Positions 1 to 8,244 of a stretch of 64,000 nt of DNA are shown here, piece by piece (the first letter of the stretch is position 1; the number at the start of each line of letters is the position of its first letter). Below the pieces are notes generated by a model that saw only the letters and a list, made by a program, of their open reading frames with translations, ran no database searches and had not been told where the DNA came from. The DNA is from Clostridia bacterium (GTDB lineage Bacteria > Bacillota > Clostridia > Oscillospirales > CAG-272), in NCBI GenBank assembly GCA_017461765.1, contig JAFTXO010000004.1:27949-91948 (forward strand), read 5' to 3'. The translations under genes were made by a program, and so were the position numbers.

Positions 1-25
1 TCTTGAAACATTTTTTGATTTTATA

Positions 26-775
26 CTACTCATCATCTGTCTCCAACCTGCAATTTTCGTAAATTTTCTTATATCTGTCGGTGTATTCCTGCGTGCCGTC
101 CTTGTAGATGAATATCGGCTCTCCGATGCTTGCCCCGCTCTTGCCGCCCAATTTTGCGCAAACGAGCAAAAGACAGGGGGGAGTGGTTGAATTCGGGTAT
201 ATAAAAGTCAGCTTTTTCGGCTCTAAATTGTTCTTTTTAAGTGCAAAGATAAGATCGGGAAGTCTATTCGGGCGGTACACCGTATAAAAGTTTCCACCGT
301 GCTTCAAAAGTCTTTTGGCGCAAGCGCAAAAATCATCAATATCGCCACACACCTCGTGCCTTGCAATGTTTTTTTCGATACTTTCATTTGCTTTTCCCGA
401 GCTCGTTTTCATATATGGAGGATTTGAAAAAACAAAATCCACCTCACCCTCCGTATCAGCAGGAGTACAATCGGTAACGTTTTTATTTATTACGGTAAGC
501 TTTTCGTCAAATCCGTTGAGCTCTGCGTTTCGGTGCGAAAGCTCCGCAAACTCATTTTGAACCTCAATTCCGTACACGTGTCGGCACTTTTCTTTAGAAA
601 TGGCAAGTAAAGAAACGACACCGCTGCCAAGCCCCAGCTCAACACCTCTTAGCTTGCTCCGCTTTGGCAGAGAAGCCGCTAAAAGATACGCATCCGTACC
701 GAAGGTAAGCCCATTTACTTTCTCAATGAGCTTCAAATTTTCGTTAATATTGTTTATTCTTTCGTCTTTGTTCAT
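26..775 (-). CDS. trmN: TrmN6/YabB-type tRNA (adenine-N6) methyltransferase
   Basis: SAM-dependent class I methyltransferase; the TrmN6 (YfiC/YabB) family methylates N6 of A37 in tRNA1(Val). The glycine-rich SAM loop ELGLGSG is at residues 46-52 and the N6-adenine catalytic motif NPPY at 118-121. I start it at the ATG at 775: it has a GGAG Shine-Dalgarno 6 bases upstream, and a longer frame would run into the ferredoxin terminator. It ends in TAG. It is the last visible gene of the holB-ricT-fdx-trmN run; Bacillus subtilis keeps yabB in the same neighbourhood, which supports the family call. The exact tRNA substrate is inferred, not seen. Confidence 0.85.
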   Translation of the reverse strand: MNKDERINNINENLKLIEKVNGLTFGTDAYLLAASLPKRSKLRGVELGLGSGVVSLLAISKEKCRHVYGIEVQNEFAELSHRNAELNGFDEKLTVINKNVTDCTPADTEGEVDFVFSNPPYMKTSSGKANESIEKNIARHEVCGDIDDFCACAKRLLKHGGNFYTVYRPNRLPDLIFALKKNNLEPKKLTFIYPNSTTPPCLLLVCAKLGGKSGASIGEPIFIYKDGTQEYTDRYKKIYENCRLETDDE

Positions 776-794
776 AAAATACTCCGATAAACAA

Positions 795-822
795 CAACGG
801 AATTGCCAAAGCAATTCCGTTG
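795..822 (-). terminator. Hairpin between ferredoxin and trmN
   Basis: A perfect 12-bp stem (795-806 with 811-822) around a 4-base loop, followed on the minus strand by a weak T-rich stretch (TTGTTTAT). It probably terminates part of the transcripts after the ferredoxin gene, so trmN downstream would be expressed by read-through. Confidence 0.6.
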
Positions 823-839
823 ACTGTTATGTAATTGAA

Positions 840-1010
840 TTATTCTTCAACAGGTGCGCCAACAGGACATGCGCCAGCACAAGAACCGCAAGAAATGCAT
901 TCATCAGCGTTGATAACGTATTTTCCGTCGCCTTCTTCTATGCAAGAACAGGGACAAGCCTCTGCACATGCGCCGCAAGCGATGCAATCGTCTGTAATTT
1001 TGTATGCCAT
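840..1010 (-). CDS. 2[4Fe-4S] clostridial-type ferredoxin
   Basis: A complete 56-residue low-potential electron carrier. Two CxxCxxCxxxCP motifs are present, at Cys9/12/15/19 and Cys38/41/44/48, each expected to bind one [4Fe-4S] cluster, and the protein ends in the usual CPVGAP context. Two extra cysteines (21 and 23) follow the first motif. The length matches classic clostridial ferredoxins and there is no transit or signal sequence, so it is cytoplasmic. The ATG at 1010 follows a good GGAGG site. It lies directly downstream of ricT, whose product family binds Fe-S clusters; whether the two proteins interact is inference. A strong hairpin follows the gene. Confidence 0.95.
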   Translation of the reverse strand: MAYKITDDCIACGACAEACPCSCIEEGDGKYVINADECISCGSCAGACPVGAPVEE

Positions 1011-1104
1011 TTCAAAAAACCTCCGTAATATTTGTAATTATATTTTATCACAAAAAACAGATTTGTCAATAAGATAATCAAAAATAATTTCACATAATGT
1101 GCAA

Positions 1105-1989
1105 TTATTCGCTATCATTAGAGCTTTCAGCCGATTTTTTCGACTTAGGAGCTTCCAAAACAGTCACATCATCGCGGTGATAGGTCTTTACAGTGTCGTT
1201 TATGCTAACCTTTACAAGACCGCGAAGGGGATTTGTTTCGGTTATTATTCCCGTGCCTTCAGGAGTTTTTACGGTAGAGTTTACGGGAGGGGTGAGCTTG
1301 GCTTCCTGAAGATAGGTATCGTATTCGTATCTCAGACAGCACATGAGTCTGCCGCACGCGCCTGATATTTTGGCGGAATTTAGCGAGAGATTTTGCTCCT
1401 TTGCCATTTTTATCGACACTTGGACGAAGTCGGGAAGAAATGACGAGCAGCAGAACTGACGTCCGCAAGTGGCGAGACCGCCCATGAATTTTGCTTCGTC
1501 TCTTATACCGATCTGGCGAAGCTCGATCCTCGTTTTGAACGTGCCTGCAAGATCCTTTACAAGCTCGCGGAAATCTATTCTTCCGTCAGCTGTGAAATAA
1601 AATGTAAGCTTTGAGCAGTCAAAGGTATATTCAGCCTCAATAAGCTTCATCTCAAGCTCGTGAGCCTGGATCTTCTGCTGACAGATCCTTAAAGCCTCCT
1701 GCTCCTTGTGTTTGTTGTTTTCGTGTACCTTTATATCGTCTGCGGAAGCGGCTCTTATAACAGGCTTGAGCGGTTGAACGACATCCTTTGTGGGTATCAT
1801 TTTATTAGCGGCGCATACCTTTCCGAATTCAACTCCTCGCGATGTTTCCACGATTGCGTTTTCCGAAAGCTTGAATTTAATTTCGTTTGGAGCGAAATAG
1901 TATGTTTTTCCACCGTCCTTAAAGCATATACCAACGACCTCTGTAAAGGGATTTTCGTTGATCTCGTTGTTGTTTGTTTCGTTTGGCAT
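1105..1989 (-). CDS. ricT: RicT/YaaT family protein (PSP1 domain), Fe-S regulatory complex subunit
   Basis: Homologue of B. subtilis YaaT/RicT, 294 aa. In Bacillus RicT joins RicA (YmcA) and RicF (YlbF) in a complex carrying [4Fe-4S] clusters that affects RNase Y-dependent mRNA processing, sporulation, biofilm and competence. The PSP1 core holds two cysteine clusters: Cys175, 180, 181 and Cys212, 217, 218 (GACGRLMCC), the expected cluster region. The acidic/Ser-rich C-terminal tail looks disordered. The ATG at 1989 has a GAAAGG site and lies one base after the holB stop, so the two are co-translated. A possible partner, a YlbF/YmcA-family protein, is encoded at 31051-31446. Confidence 0.9.
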   Translation of the reverse strand: MPNETNNNEINENPFTEVVGICFKDGGKTYYFAPNEIKFKLSENAIVETSRGVEFGKVCAANKMIPTKDVVQPLKPVIRAASADDIKVHENNKHKEQEALRICQQKIQAHELEMKLIEAEYTFDCSKLTFYFTADGRIDFRELVKDLAGTFKTRIELRQIGIRDEAKFMGGLATCGRQFCCSSFLPDFVQVSIKMAKEQNLSLNSAKISGACGRLMCCLRYEYDTYLQEAKLTPPVNSTVKTPEGTGIITETNPLRGLVKVSINDTVKTYHRDDVTVLEAPKSKKSAESSNDSE

Positions 1990-1990
1990 T

Positions 1991-2980
1991 TCAATTACCT
2001 TTCTTTTTTGAATTTATCAGAATAGACATAAGCGTAACGTGTGTCGCTGTGTTTGAGTTAAGATCTTCGTTGGCTTCGAGCAGCGAATCGTACACGGCAA
2101 GAAGCTTTGACACGGAATACTTGTTTCCGATCTCTATAGGCTCAGCGCTTGAGGAGAAAAAGTAGAGCGGAGCGCCCTTGTCCTTCTTTAGAAGAATTAT
2201 ATCTCCGAGAGCGGTAACGCTAAGAGATATAAGCTCCTTTAAATTTTCCCTTGTTTGAGAAAATAAGGATGATATAAACACGATCGAGTCGGCATTGTTT
2301 TTCAAAACAGCCTTAACAAATTCAAGAGCGTTTTTGCGTAAAACCAACACATCCTCGCTCTTTTTCTCATCAAGCATATCAAGAGCATAGCCAAGAGAGC
2401 CTGCCGATGATATAACTATTTCCATAAGCCTTTCATCACTTATAGAGGGGCGGACGTTCTCCTTGATATACGAAAATATCGTATCCCTGTCAAGAAGCTT
2501 CGTACGCATGATCTGAGCGCGTGAACGAATAGTTTCAAGAAGAGCTGATGAGTCCTTTGTAAGTAAAAAGAACACGACATTGGGTGGCGGCTCTTCGAGT
2601 GATATAAGCAAAGCGTTTTGCGCCTTTATATTCATTTTTTCCGTATCAAGAAGAATATATATCTTATAATCATATTCGGCGCTCGACTCATAAAGCTTTT
2701 GACGAAGCTCTCTTACTTGCTCGACCTTTGCTATTTCAAGAAAGCGGACATCCGCGCAGTTGTCGTTTAATACCTTTCTGCATGGCTGACATTTTCCGCA
2801 AGGAAGATCCCCCTCGCCGCTACAAAGAATCGCGGCGGCGGCAAGACGGGCGACGGTTCGTTTTCCCGTACCGGAAGCACCCTCAATGATATAAGCGTGT
2901 GAAAAACGTTTTTCATAGATCGCTCTGCCAAGATTTTTCTTTATATCCTCGTTGCCGATAAGGCTTTCAAATATATTCAA
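1991..2980 (-). CDS. holB: DNA polymerase III delta' subunit (clamp loader)
   Basis: Clamp-loader AAA+ subunit, 329 aa, that with tau/gamma and delta loads the beta sliding clamp. Walker A is GASGTGK (34-40). The zinc module is Cys53-x7-Cys61-x2-Cys64-x2-Cys67. The sensor region reads LLISLEEPP, followed by an IRSRAQ stretch corresponding to the SRC box but with Ala in place of Cys. The start is TTG at 2980, chosen because an AGAGGTG Shine-Dalgarno sits 7 bases upstream and the family N-terminus (F-x-x-L/I-x-G-N) begins there; no nearby ATG fits. It heads the operon with ricT and has a consensus promoter at 3022-3050. Confidence 0.93.
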   Translation of the reverse strand: MNIFESLIGNEDIKKNLGRAIYEKRFSHAYIIEGASGTGKRTVARLAAAAILCSGEGDLPCGKCQPCRKVLNDNCADVRFLEIAKVEQVRELRQKLYESSAEYDYKIYILLDTEKMNIKAQNALLISLEEPPPNVVFFLLTKDSSALLETIRSRAQIMRTKLLDRDTIFSYIKENVRPSISDERLMEIVISSAGSLGYALDMLDEKKSEDVLVLRKNALEFVKAVLKNNADSIVFISSLFSQTRENLKELISLSVTALGDIILLKKDKGAPLYFFSSSAEPIEIGNKYSVSKLLAVYDSLLEANEDLNSNTATHVTLMSILINSKKKGN

Positions 2981-3021
2981 AAACGAGCACCTCTTTTCAA
3001 AAACATTTTTCTACAACTATC

Positions 3022-3050
3022 ATTATAACAAATATTTTATACTATGTCAA
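3022..3050 (-). promoter_or_regulatory. Sigma-A promoter of the holB operon
   Basis: On the minus strand TTGACA (3050-3045), a 17-bp spacer and TATAAT (3027-3022): both boxes match consensus exactly. It drives holB-ricT-fdx-trmN and is divergent from the gap promoter about 110 bp away. Confidence 0.85.
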
Positions 3051-3161
3051 ATAAAATCGCAAATCAACTATTCAAATTTGTAATATTTTATATTAAAGAG
3101 CAAAAAAATAAGCCTTTTTTTATGCAAGATTGAGAAAAATTATGTATTTTTAAAAAAAGTC

Positions 3162-3190
3162 TTGAATATTATGGTAGTTTAGTTTATAAT
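3162..3190 (+). promoter_or_regulatory. Sigma-A promoter of gap
   Basis: TTGAAT (3162-3167), 17-bp spacer, TATAAT (3185-3190). Transcription would start near 3197, giving a leader of about 58 nt before the gap ATG. No further inverted repeat resembling an operator is visible. Confidence 0.8.
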
Positions 3191-3254
3191 ATATATTTGG
3201 TAGGGAAGGAATATTCCATACACAAAATTATTAAAATTCTCGGAGGAATTTAAA

Positions 3255-4274
3255 ATGTCAGTTAAAGTTGCAATCAACGGCTTTGGCCGTATCGGACGTC
3301 TTGCATTCAGACAGATGTTCGGAGCAGAGGGCTACGAAGTAGTAGCTATCAACGATCTTACAAGCGCAAAAATGCTTGCACACCTTCTCAAATACGATAC
3401 AGCACAAGGTAAATATGCTCTTGCTGATACCGTAACAGTTGATGAAGAAGCAAACAGCATCACAGTAGACGGAAAGACAATTAAGATCTACGCTGAAAAG
3501 GATGCTGCAAACTGTCCTTGGGGCGAGCTCGGAGTTGACGTAGTTCTTGAATGCACAGGCTTCTACTGCTCCAAAGAAAAATCTATGGCTCACATCAACG
3601 CAGGCGCTAAGAAGGTAGTTATCTCAGCTCCCGCAGGCAAAGACCTCAAAACTATCGTATTTAACGTAAACAACGAAACACTTTCAAAGGACGACCAGAT
3701 CATTTCTGCTGCATCCTGCACAACAAACTGCCTCGCTCCTATGGCTAAGGCTCTTAACGATGCTTACGCTATCCAAAGCGGTATCATGACAACAGTTCAT
3801 GCTTACACCGGCGACCAGATGATCCTTGACGGTCCTCACAGAAAAGGCGACCTCCGTCGTGCTCGTGCAGGCGCTCAGAACATCGTTCCTAACTCAACAG
3901 GCGCTGCAAAGGCTATCGGTCTTGTAATTCCTGAGCTCAACGGCAAGCTTATCGGTTCTGCACAAAGAGTTCCTACCTGCACAGGTTCTACAACAATCCT
4001 CGTTGCAGTAGTTAAGGGCAAGGACGTAACTGTTGAATCTGTAAACGCAGCTATGAAGGCTCAGACTTCCGAATCCTTCGGCTACAACACAGATGAGATC
4101 GTATCCTCTGACGTTATCGGTATGAGATACGGTTCACTCTTCGATGCAACACAAACAATGGTTGCTAAGATTGACGATGACACATATCAGGTACAGGTAG
4201 TTGCTTGGTACGACAACGAAAACAGCTACACAAGCCAGATGGTTAGAACAATTAAGTACTTCGCTGAAATCTAA
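3255..4274 (+). CDS. gap: Type I glyceraldehyde-3-phosphate dehydrogenase
   Basis: Glycolytic NAD-dependent GAPDH, 339 aa, converting glyceraldehyde-3-phosphate to 1,3-bisphosphoglycerate in the cytosol. The Rossmann start INGFGRIGR is at residues 7-15, an Asp follows beta-strand 2 (IND, about 34; typical of NAD preference), and the catalytic cysteine is Cys155 in SCTTNC. The C-terminal WYDNENSY signature is present. The ATG at 3255 has a strong CGGAGG site. Codon choice is visibly more uniform than in neighbouring genes, as expected for a very highly expressed gene. It is monocistronic, with its own promoter and terminator, not clustered with pgk or tpi here. Confidence 0.97.
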   Translation: MSVKVAINGFGRIGRLAFRQMFGAEGYEVVAINDLTSAKMLAHLLKYDTAQGKYALADTVTVDEEANSITVDGKTIKIYAEKDAANCPWGELGVDVVLECTGFYCSKEKSMAHINAGAKKVVISAPAGKDLKTIVFNVNNETLSKDDQIISAASCTTNCLAPMAKALNDAYAIQSGIMTTVHAYTGDQMILDGPHRKGDLRRARAGAQNIVPNSTGAAKAIGLVIPELNGKLIGSAQRVPTCTGSTTILVAVVKGKDVTVESVNAAMKAQTSESFGYNTDEIVSSDVIGMRYGSLFDATQTMVAKIDDDTYQVQVVAWYDNENSYTSQMVRTIKYFAEI

Positions 4275-4293
4275 TTTAATAACAATAACCGAC

Positions 4294-4321
4294 AAAATCC
4301 GACCGAAAGGTCGGATTTTTT
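4294..4321 (+). terminator. Intrinsic terminator of gap
   Basis: An 11-bp stem (4294-4304 with 4309-4319) closed by a GAAA tetraloop and ending in a T run. It insulates gap from the following ComEC-like gene. Confidence 0.9.
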
Positions 4322-4330
4322 CATTATTAC

Positions 4331-4359
4331 TTGATTTTAGTGTATGTAAATGATAAACT
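4331..4359 (+). promoter_or_regulatory. Likely promoter of the ComEC-like gene
   Basis: TTGATT (4331-4336), 17-bp spacer ending in TGA, then TAAACT (4354-4359), an extended -10 arrangement just after the gap terminator. The -10 box is weaker than most in this window. Confidence 0.55.
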
Positions 4360-4378
4360 AAGAAAAAAGGAGGGAAAT

Positions 4379-6616
4379 ATGAATATTTTCAAAAACAGAC
4401 CGTTGCTTATGGGATGTGCGATATTTCTTTTGACGCTTGTAATTTCGTATATTCTCCCTCCGTATTTTTGCTTTGTGATAATTTCATTTTCACTGATATT
4501 TTATTTTACCGTATTTGTTATTTACAAAAAGAGCAAAAAGGAAAAATATTTAAGCCTTCTTATAAAGATAACTGCTACTTGCTTACTGCTTTTCATATGC
4601 GCATCGGTATCCTTGCTTACATTTAAGAAGGATGAAAAGATAAAAGAGCAATATGCTGATATGGATACAGTTCTTACGGTTGTTATCGATGAGGAAATAT
4701 ACAAGACCGATTTTGAAAGTCTTTATATAGCGAAGGTCGAGGCTGAAGAGAGCTTTAAAATTTTACTCTTTTTGAATGACGGAAAATCAAGCATCGGAGA
4801 TAAGATAATCGCACCTCTTCATTTGAGAGATCTGTCGTCTGAAAATATAGGCTATAACGAGGCGGATTTTTATCTTGATCAAGGAGTACTTCTTGCCGCT
4901 GAGGCGGAGGACGGATATACTTTTATCTCACAGGGGAATTATAGCTTCAAGCATTTCTTTGCCGGCATAAACTCAAAGCTTGATAAAATAGTAAAGGAAA
5001 CTCTCAACGAAGAGAGCGGAGTGCTTGTATCCGCTATGCTTCTCGGAAACAAGGGAGCTCTTGGCAACGACGTGAAAAGAGATTTTTCGTATCTCGGAAT
5101 AAGCCACGTTTTAGCTCTCAGCGGAATGCACCTTTCCCTTATAACCGCACTGTTCAGCGCATTCTTGAATATCTTCAAGCTTGATAAAAGATTTAAATGC
5201 TTTTTGCTTATTTTAATGATAACGGGGTTCGTTGCAATAACGGGATTTTCCGAATCCGCTATTCGCTCTGGCGTTATGATGATAATCTTTTATCTTTTGT
5301 ATTATCTCGGAATGAGGAGTGATACATTGAGCTCACTGTTTCTGGCGGTAACGCTCATATGTATCTTTTCTCCGTATTCGATATTCTCGGTAGGACTTAC
5401 GCTCTCATTCTTTGCAATGATAGCTTGTATAGCTTCAACATACTTTACAAAAAGACAAAGAAGGATAAGAATATACAGGATAAGACCCAAATTTTTAAGA
5501 TCGGTAATATACACCTTTATAACTTCCGTGTTCGTTATGATTTTTACTTTGCCAATAATCTTTTTGAAGTTCAACTATGTATCGATCGTATCTCTGTTAT
5601 CAAACGTATTTATAGTTCCGCTGATAACGCTTGTCTTGTATGTTTCGCCCTTTGTTCTGTTATTTGCGAAGATACCGTATTTAAACGACGCTGTAAAATT
5701 CGTTTGTGAATTTTTGACGGATATTATATATCTTATAACCTCAAATACTGCAAAGATCCCTAATTTGACAGTTGCATTTTCAAATGCTTTTCATACTGTC
5801 GGCGTGATATTGATTGCCGTATCGGCTATATTGATGCTTGTTCTACCCTTGAAAAGATCAAAATACGCTTTTTCCGTGCTTGCTTTAGGAGTGCTGATAT
5901 TCCTTTTTGCGACTCTTACATCCTCGGTTATGCGAGAAAACGAAGTGGCGATAACCGCGTATAATTACAAAAATGCAGATATCGTATCCGTTGAAAGTAA
6001 TAATAAGCTTATGATAATAGAAGCATCAAAGCCGTCGAAAAATACTTCAAATCAATCGTATTTTTATCAAGGATATCTGGGATACACAAAAATAGATACA
6101 TATGTGCTTTGTGATTACAGTATTTATATATGTGAAGCGCTTGATACGGTAACCGAAAAGGCTTTTATAGAGAATATCATGATACCCGAGCCTACAAGTG
6201 AAAGTGAGGAATATTATTCCGACATTATAGAGCGAATTTGCGCAGAGAAAAATATATCATTTTCATACATAGGCAATATGATCGAGTTTGAGGATGCAAA
6301 AATATATTTTATGGATAAAGAGCTTTTGTCGTCAAGCAAAAGATGCGTATCCTACAGAATAGAAGCAAACGGCTCGGTGTGTACATACGCAGGCTCCGGC
6401 AACAGATCGGTTCTTAATTATTTTATATCCGACAGTATAGAAATATCGGATATCGTTATCTTCGGCTCGTACGGTCCGAGTAATAAAGTAACGTATTCTT
6501 ACGAAACGATAACACTTGATTATTGCGTGTATCTTGGTAACTCCCGCGAATTTTCGGAAATGAGCATATCCGAGGAGCAGATAATGCCTATGATGCATAA
6601 ATTCATTTTTAAATAA
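4379..6616 (+). CDS. comEC: ComEC/Rec2-family competence channel protein with degenerate C-terminal domain
   Basis: Polytopic membrane protein, 745 aa. ComEC proteins form the channel that brings single-stranded DNA across the membrane during transformation. Three or four N-terminal membrane segments precede a soluble DUF4131-like region. The Competence domain follows (about residues 210-480), with the family signature LALSGMHLSLI near 246. The last ~225 residues sit where most ComECs carry a metallo-beta-lactamase domain; the HxHxDH metal motif is absent, the matching stretch reading TYVLCDYSIYI. The ATG at 4379 follows AAGGAGGG; the longer upstream frame lacks a ribosome site. No comEA or holA neighbours are present. 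Confidence 0.85.
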   Translation: MNIFKNRPLLMGCAIFLLTLVISYILPPYFCFVIISFSLIFYFTVFVIYKKSKKEKYLSLLIKITATCLLLFICASVSLLTFKKDEKIKEQYADMDTVLTVVIDEEIYKTDFESLYIAKVEAEESFKILLFLNDGKSSIGDKIIAPLHLRDLSSENIGYNEADFYLDQGVLLAAEAEDGYTFISQGNYSFKHFFAGINSKLDKIVKETLNEESGVLVSAMLLGNKGALGNDVKRDFSYLGISHVLALSGMHLSLITALFSAFLNIFKLDKRFKCFLLILMITGFVAITGFSESAIRSGVMMIIFYLLYYLGMRSDTLSSLFLAVTLICIFSPYSIFSVGLTLSFFAMIACIASTYFTKRQRRIRIYRIRPKFLRSVIYTFITSVFVMIFTLPIIFLKFNYVSIVSLLSNVFIVPLITLVLYVSPFVLLFAKIPYLNDAVKFVCEFLTDIIYLITSNTAKIPNLTVAFSNAFHTVGVILIAVSAILMLVLPLKRSKYAFSVLALGVLIFLFATLTSSVMRENEVAITAYNYKNADIVSVESNNKLMIIEASKPSKNTSNQSYFYQGYLGYTKIDTYVLCDYSIYICEALDTVTEKAFIENIMIPEPTSESEEYYSDIIERICAEKNISFSYIGNMIEFEDAKIYFMDKELLSSSKRCVSYRIEANGSVCTYAGSGNRSVLNYFISDSIEISDIVIFGSYGPSNKVTYSYETITLDYCVYLGNSREFSEMSISEEQIMPMMHKFIFK

Positions 6617-6647
6617 AAACGGAAAGCCAATCGGCATTCTGCTTAGA

Positions 6648-6681
6648 AAAAGAGACTGTTGCCTGTGCAACAGCCCCTTTT
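6648..6681. terminator. Shared terminator between comEC and trkH
   Basis: A 15-bp inverted repeat (6648-6662 with 6667-6681) with a 4-base loop. On the minus strand all positions pair (two G-T wobbles) and it follows the trkH stop; on the plus strand it follows comEC and ends in ATTTTT. It probably works for both convergent genes. It belongs to a terminator type seen again at 15282, 26630 and 37201. Confidence 0.8.
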
Positions 6682-6694
6682 ATTTTTAATGAAT

Positions 6695-8236
6695 TTAAAC
6701 CTTTTTCCAAGTGCGAGGTGTAAAGAGAATGATAACGGGCAATATCTCAAGTCTTCCAAGCAGCATAGTAAATGTAAGAATGAGCTTGGAAAACCACGAA
6801 AACCCTGCAAAGCTTGCATAAGGCCCTACAGCTTCGAATGCCGGTCCTACATTTGATATGCAAGTCAAAGCGGAAGAAAAGTTACTGAAAAATCCATGCT
6901 TTACAGTGTATGTTCCCGCATCAGAAACGATTTGTACCGTTTGACCGTTTATAGGATCAAAGGAGAGTAAAAGCGTTACGATTATCAATATAAAGAAGTA
7001 CAACGTAATGAAAGAGAAGACATCATTCGTCGTCTTTTCTTCAAGTATCTTACCTTCTATCTTAGCTTTTGGGACATATCTTGGATTTATAAGCTTTCTT
7101 ATATTTACATAACATCCCTTTGCGGCAATAACAATTCTTGAAACCTTAAGACCTCCGGCAGTTGATCCCGCCATAGCACCTATAAACATTACGACTATCA
7201 GAGTGGTACTTGCAAGCATCGGCCATACATTGAAATCGGTAGTTGTATATCCCGCGGTGGTTATAAGTGATGCTATTTGAAATAACGAATGTCTGAATGC
7301 TTCCTCTGTTGTATAATTTTGCGGAAATGATTCGAATTTTCCCACCAAGCTTATAAAAGTCAAGCAAACAGAGGCTGCAACTATCAAGAAATAGCTTTTA
7401 AACTCCTCACTTTTCAAAACGTCCTTTATTTTTCCTATAAGGATCAAATAATATAGGCTGAAATTGCATCCGAACAATATCAAAAATATTGCCATAACAT
7501 ACTGTGAAAACGGATGGAAAAGCTCCATACTTCCCGGAATAAATCCGAAACCGCCTGTTCCTGCACAACCAAAGGTAGTAAGAAGGCTGAAGAAGAATTT
7601 TTCATTTTCATATCCCGGAATTGGCTTATCAAACATAAGAATGATAACCTCAAGAACCGTCATGCCGAGATAAATGAGGTACAGTATTCTTGTCGTGACC
7701 TTCATTTTGGAAACAATCTTACCAACCTGCGGTCCGGGGCTTTCCGCACGGAGCAGGTGCATTGATGAGCCCTCGTTGCTTTCCGGAATGAAGATCAGCA
7801 CGAACACAAGTATTCCCATACCGCCGATCCAGTGAGAAAAGCTTCTCCAAAAGAGAGTGGAATGAGATACTGCCGTAATATCCGTGATAATGCTCGATCC
7901 CGTTGTGGTAAAGCCCGACATTATCTCAAAGCAGGCGTCAATATAGTTTGGAATATCACCGTTTATAACGAACGGAACAGCGCCAAATAGCGTCATAACT
8001 ATCCAAACGAGCGCAACAAGCGCAAAGCCCTCTTTTTGATAAAGGGAAGTACGCTTAGGTTTTGGTAATTGTAATAAGCAGCCAAGCACTGCAAGAATAA
8101 GAATAGGAATTAAAAAGGCAAATTTATGCTCAGCTTGCTCGCGGTAAATGAAGCTCACGAGCAACGGAGCGAGCATCAAAGCTCCCTCCACGATCATGAT
8201 CTTGCCTAAGATTCTGCCAATCAATTTATAATTCAT
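6695..8236 (-). CDS. trkH: Trk/Ktr potassium uptake channel subunit
   Basis: Membrane ion-conducting subunit of a Trk/Ktr-type K+ uptake system, 513 aa. The four pore-loop selectivity segments are visible: MSGFTTTGSS, GCAGTGGFGF, TTAGYTTTD and CISNVGPAF, each with the conserved glycine. Ten or so hydrophobic segments fit the M1-P-M2 fourfold repeat. Length is normal for TrkH. It lies 8 bases downstream of trkA, so channel and regulator are made from one transcript. It would be gated by binding of the cytosolic TrkA ring. Ends at a bidirectional terminator. Confidence 0.93.
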   Translation of the reverse strand: MNYKLIGRILGKIMIVEGALMLAPLLVSFIYREQAEHKFAFLIPILILAVLGCLLQLPKPKRTSLYQKEGFALVALVWIVMTLFGAVPFVINGDIPNYIDACFEIMSGFTTTGSSIITDITAVSHSTLFWRSFSHWIGGMGILVFVLIFIPESNEGSSMHLLRAESPGPQVGKIVSKMKVTTRILYLIYLGMTVLEVIILMFDKPIPGYENEKFFFSLLTTFGCAGTGGFGFIPGSMELFHPFSQYVMAIFLILFGCNFSLYYLILIGKIKDVLKSEEFKSYFLIVAASVCLTFISLVGKFESFPQNYTTEEAFRHSLFQIASLITTAGYTTTDFNVWPMLASTTLIVVMFIGAMAGSTAGGLKVSRIVIAAKGCYVNIRKLINPRYVPKAKIEGKILEEKTTNDVFSFITLYFFILIIVTLLLSFDPINGQTVQIVSDAGTYTVKHGFFSNFSSALTCISNVGPAFEAVGPYASFAGFSWFSKLILTFTMLLGRLEILPVIILFTPRTWKKV

Positions 8237-8244
8237 GTTTCACC

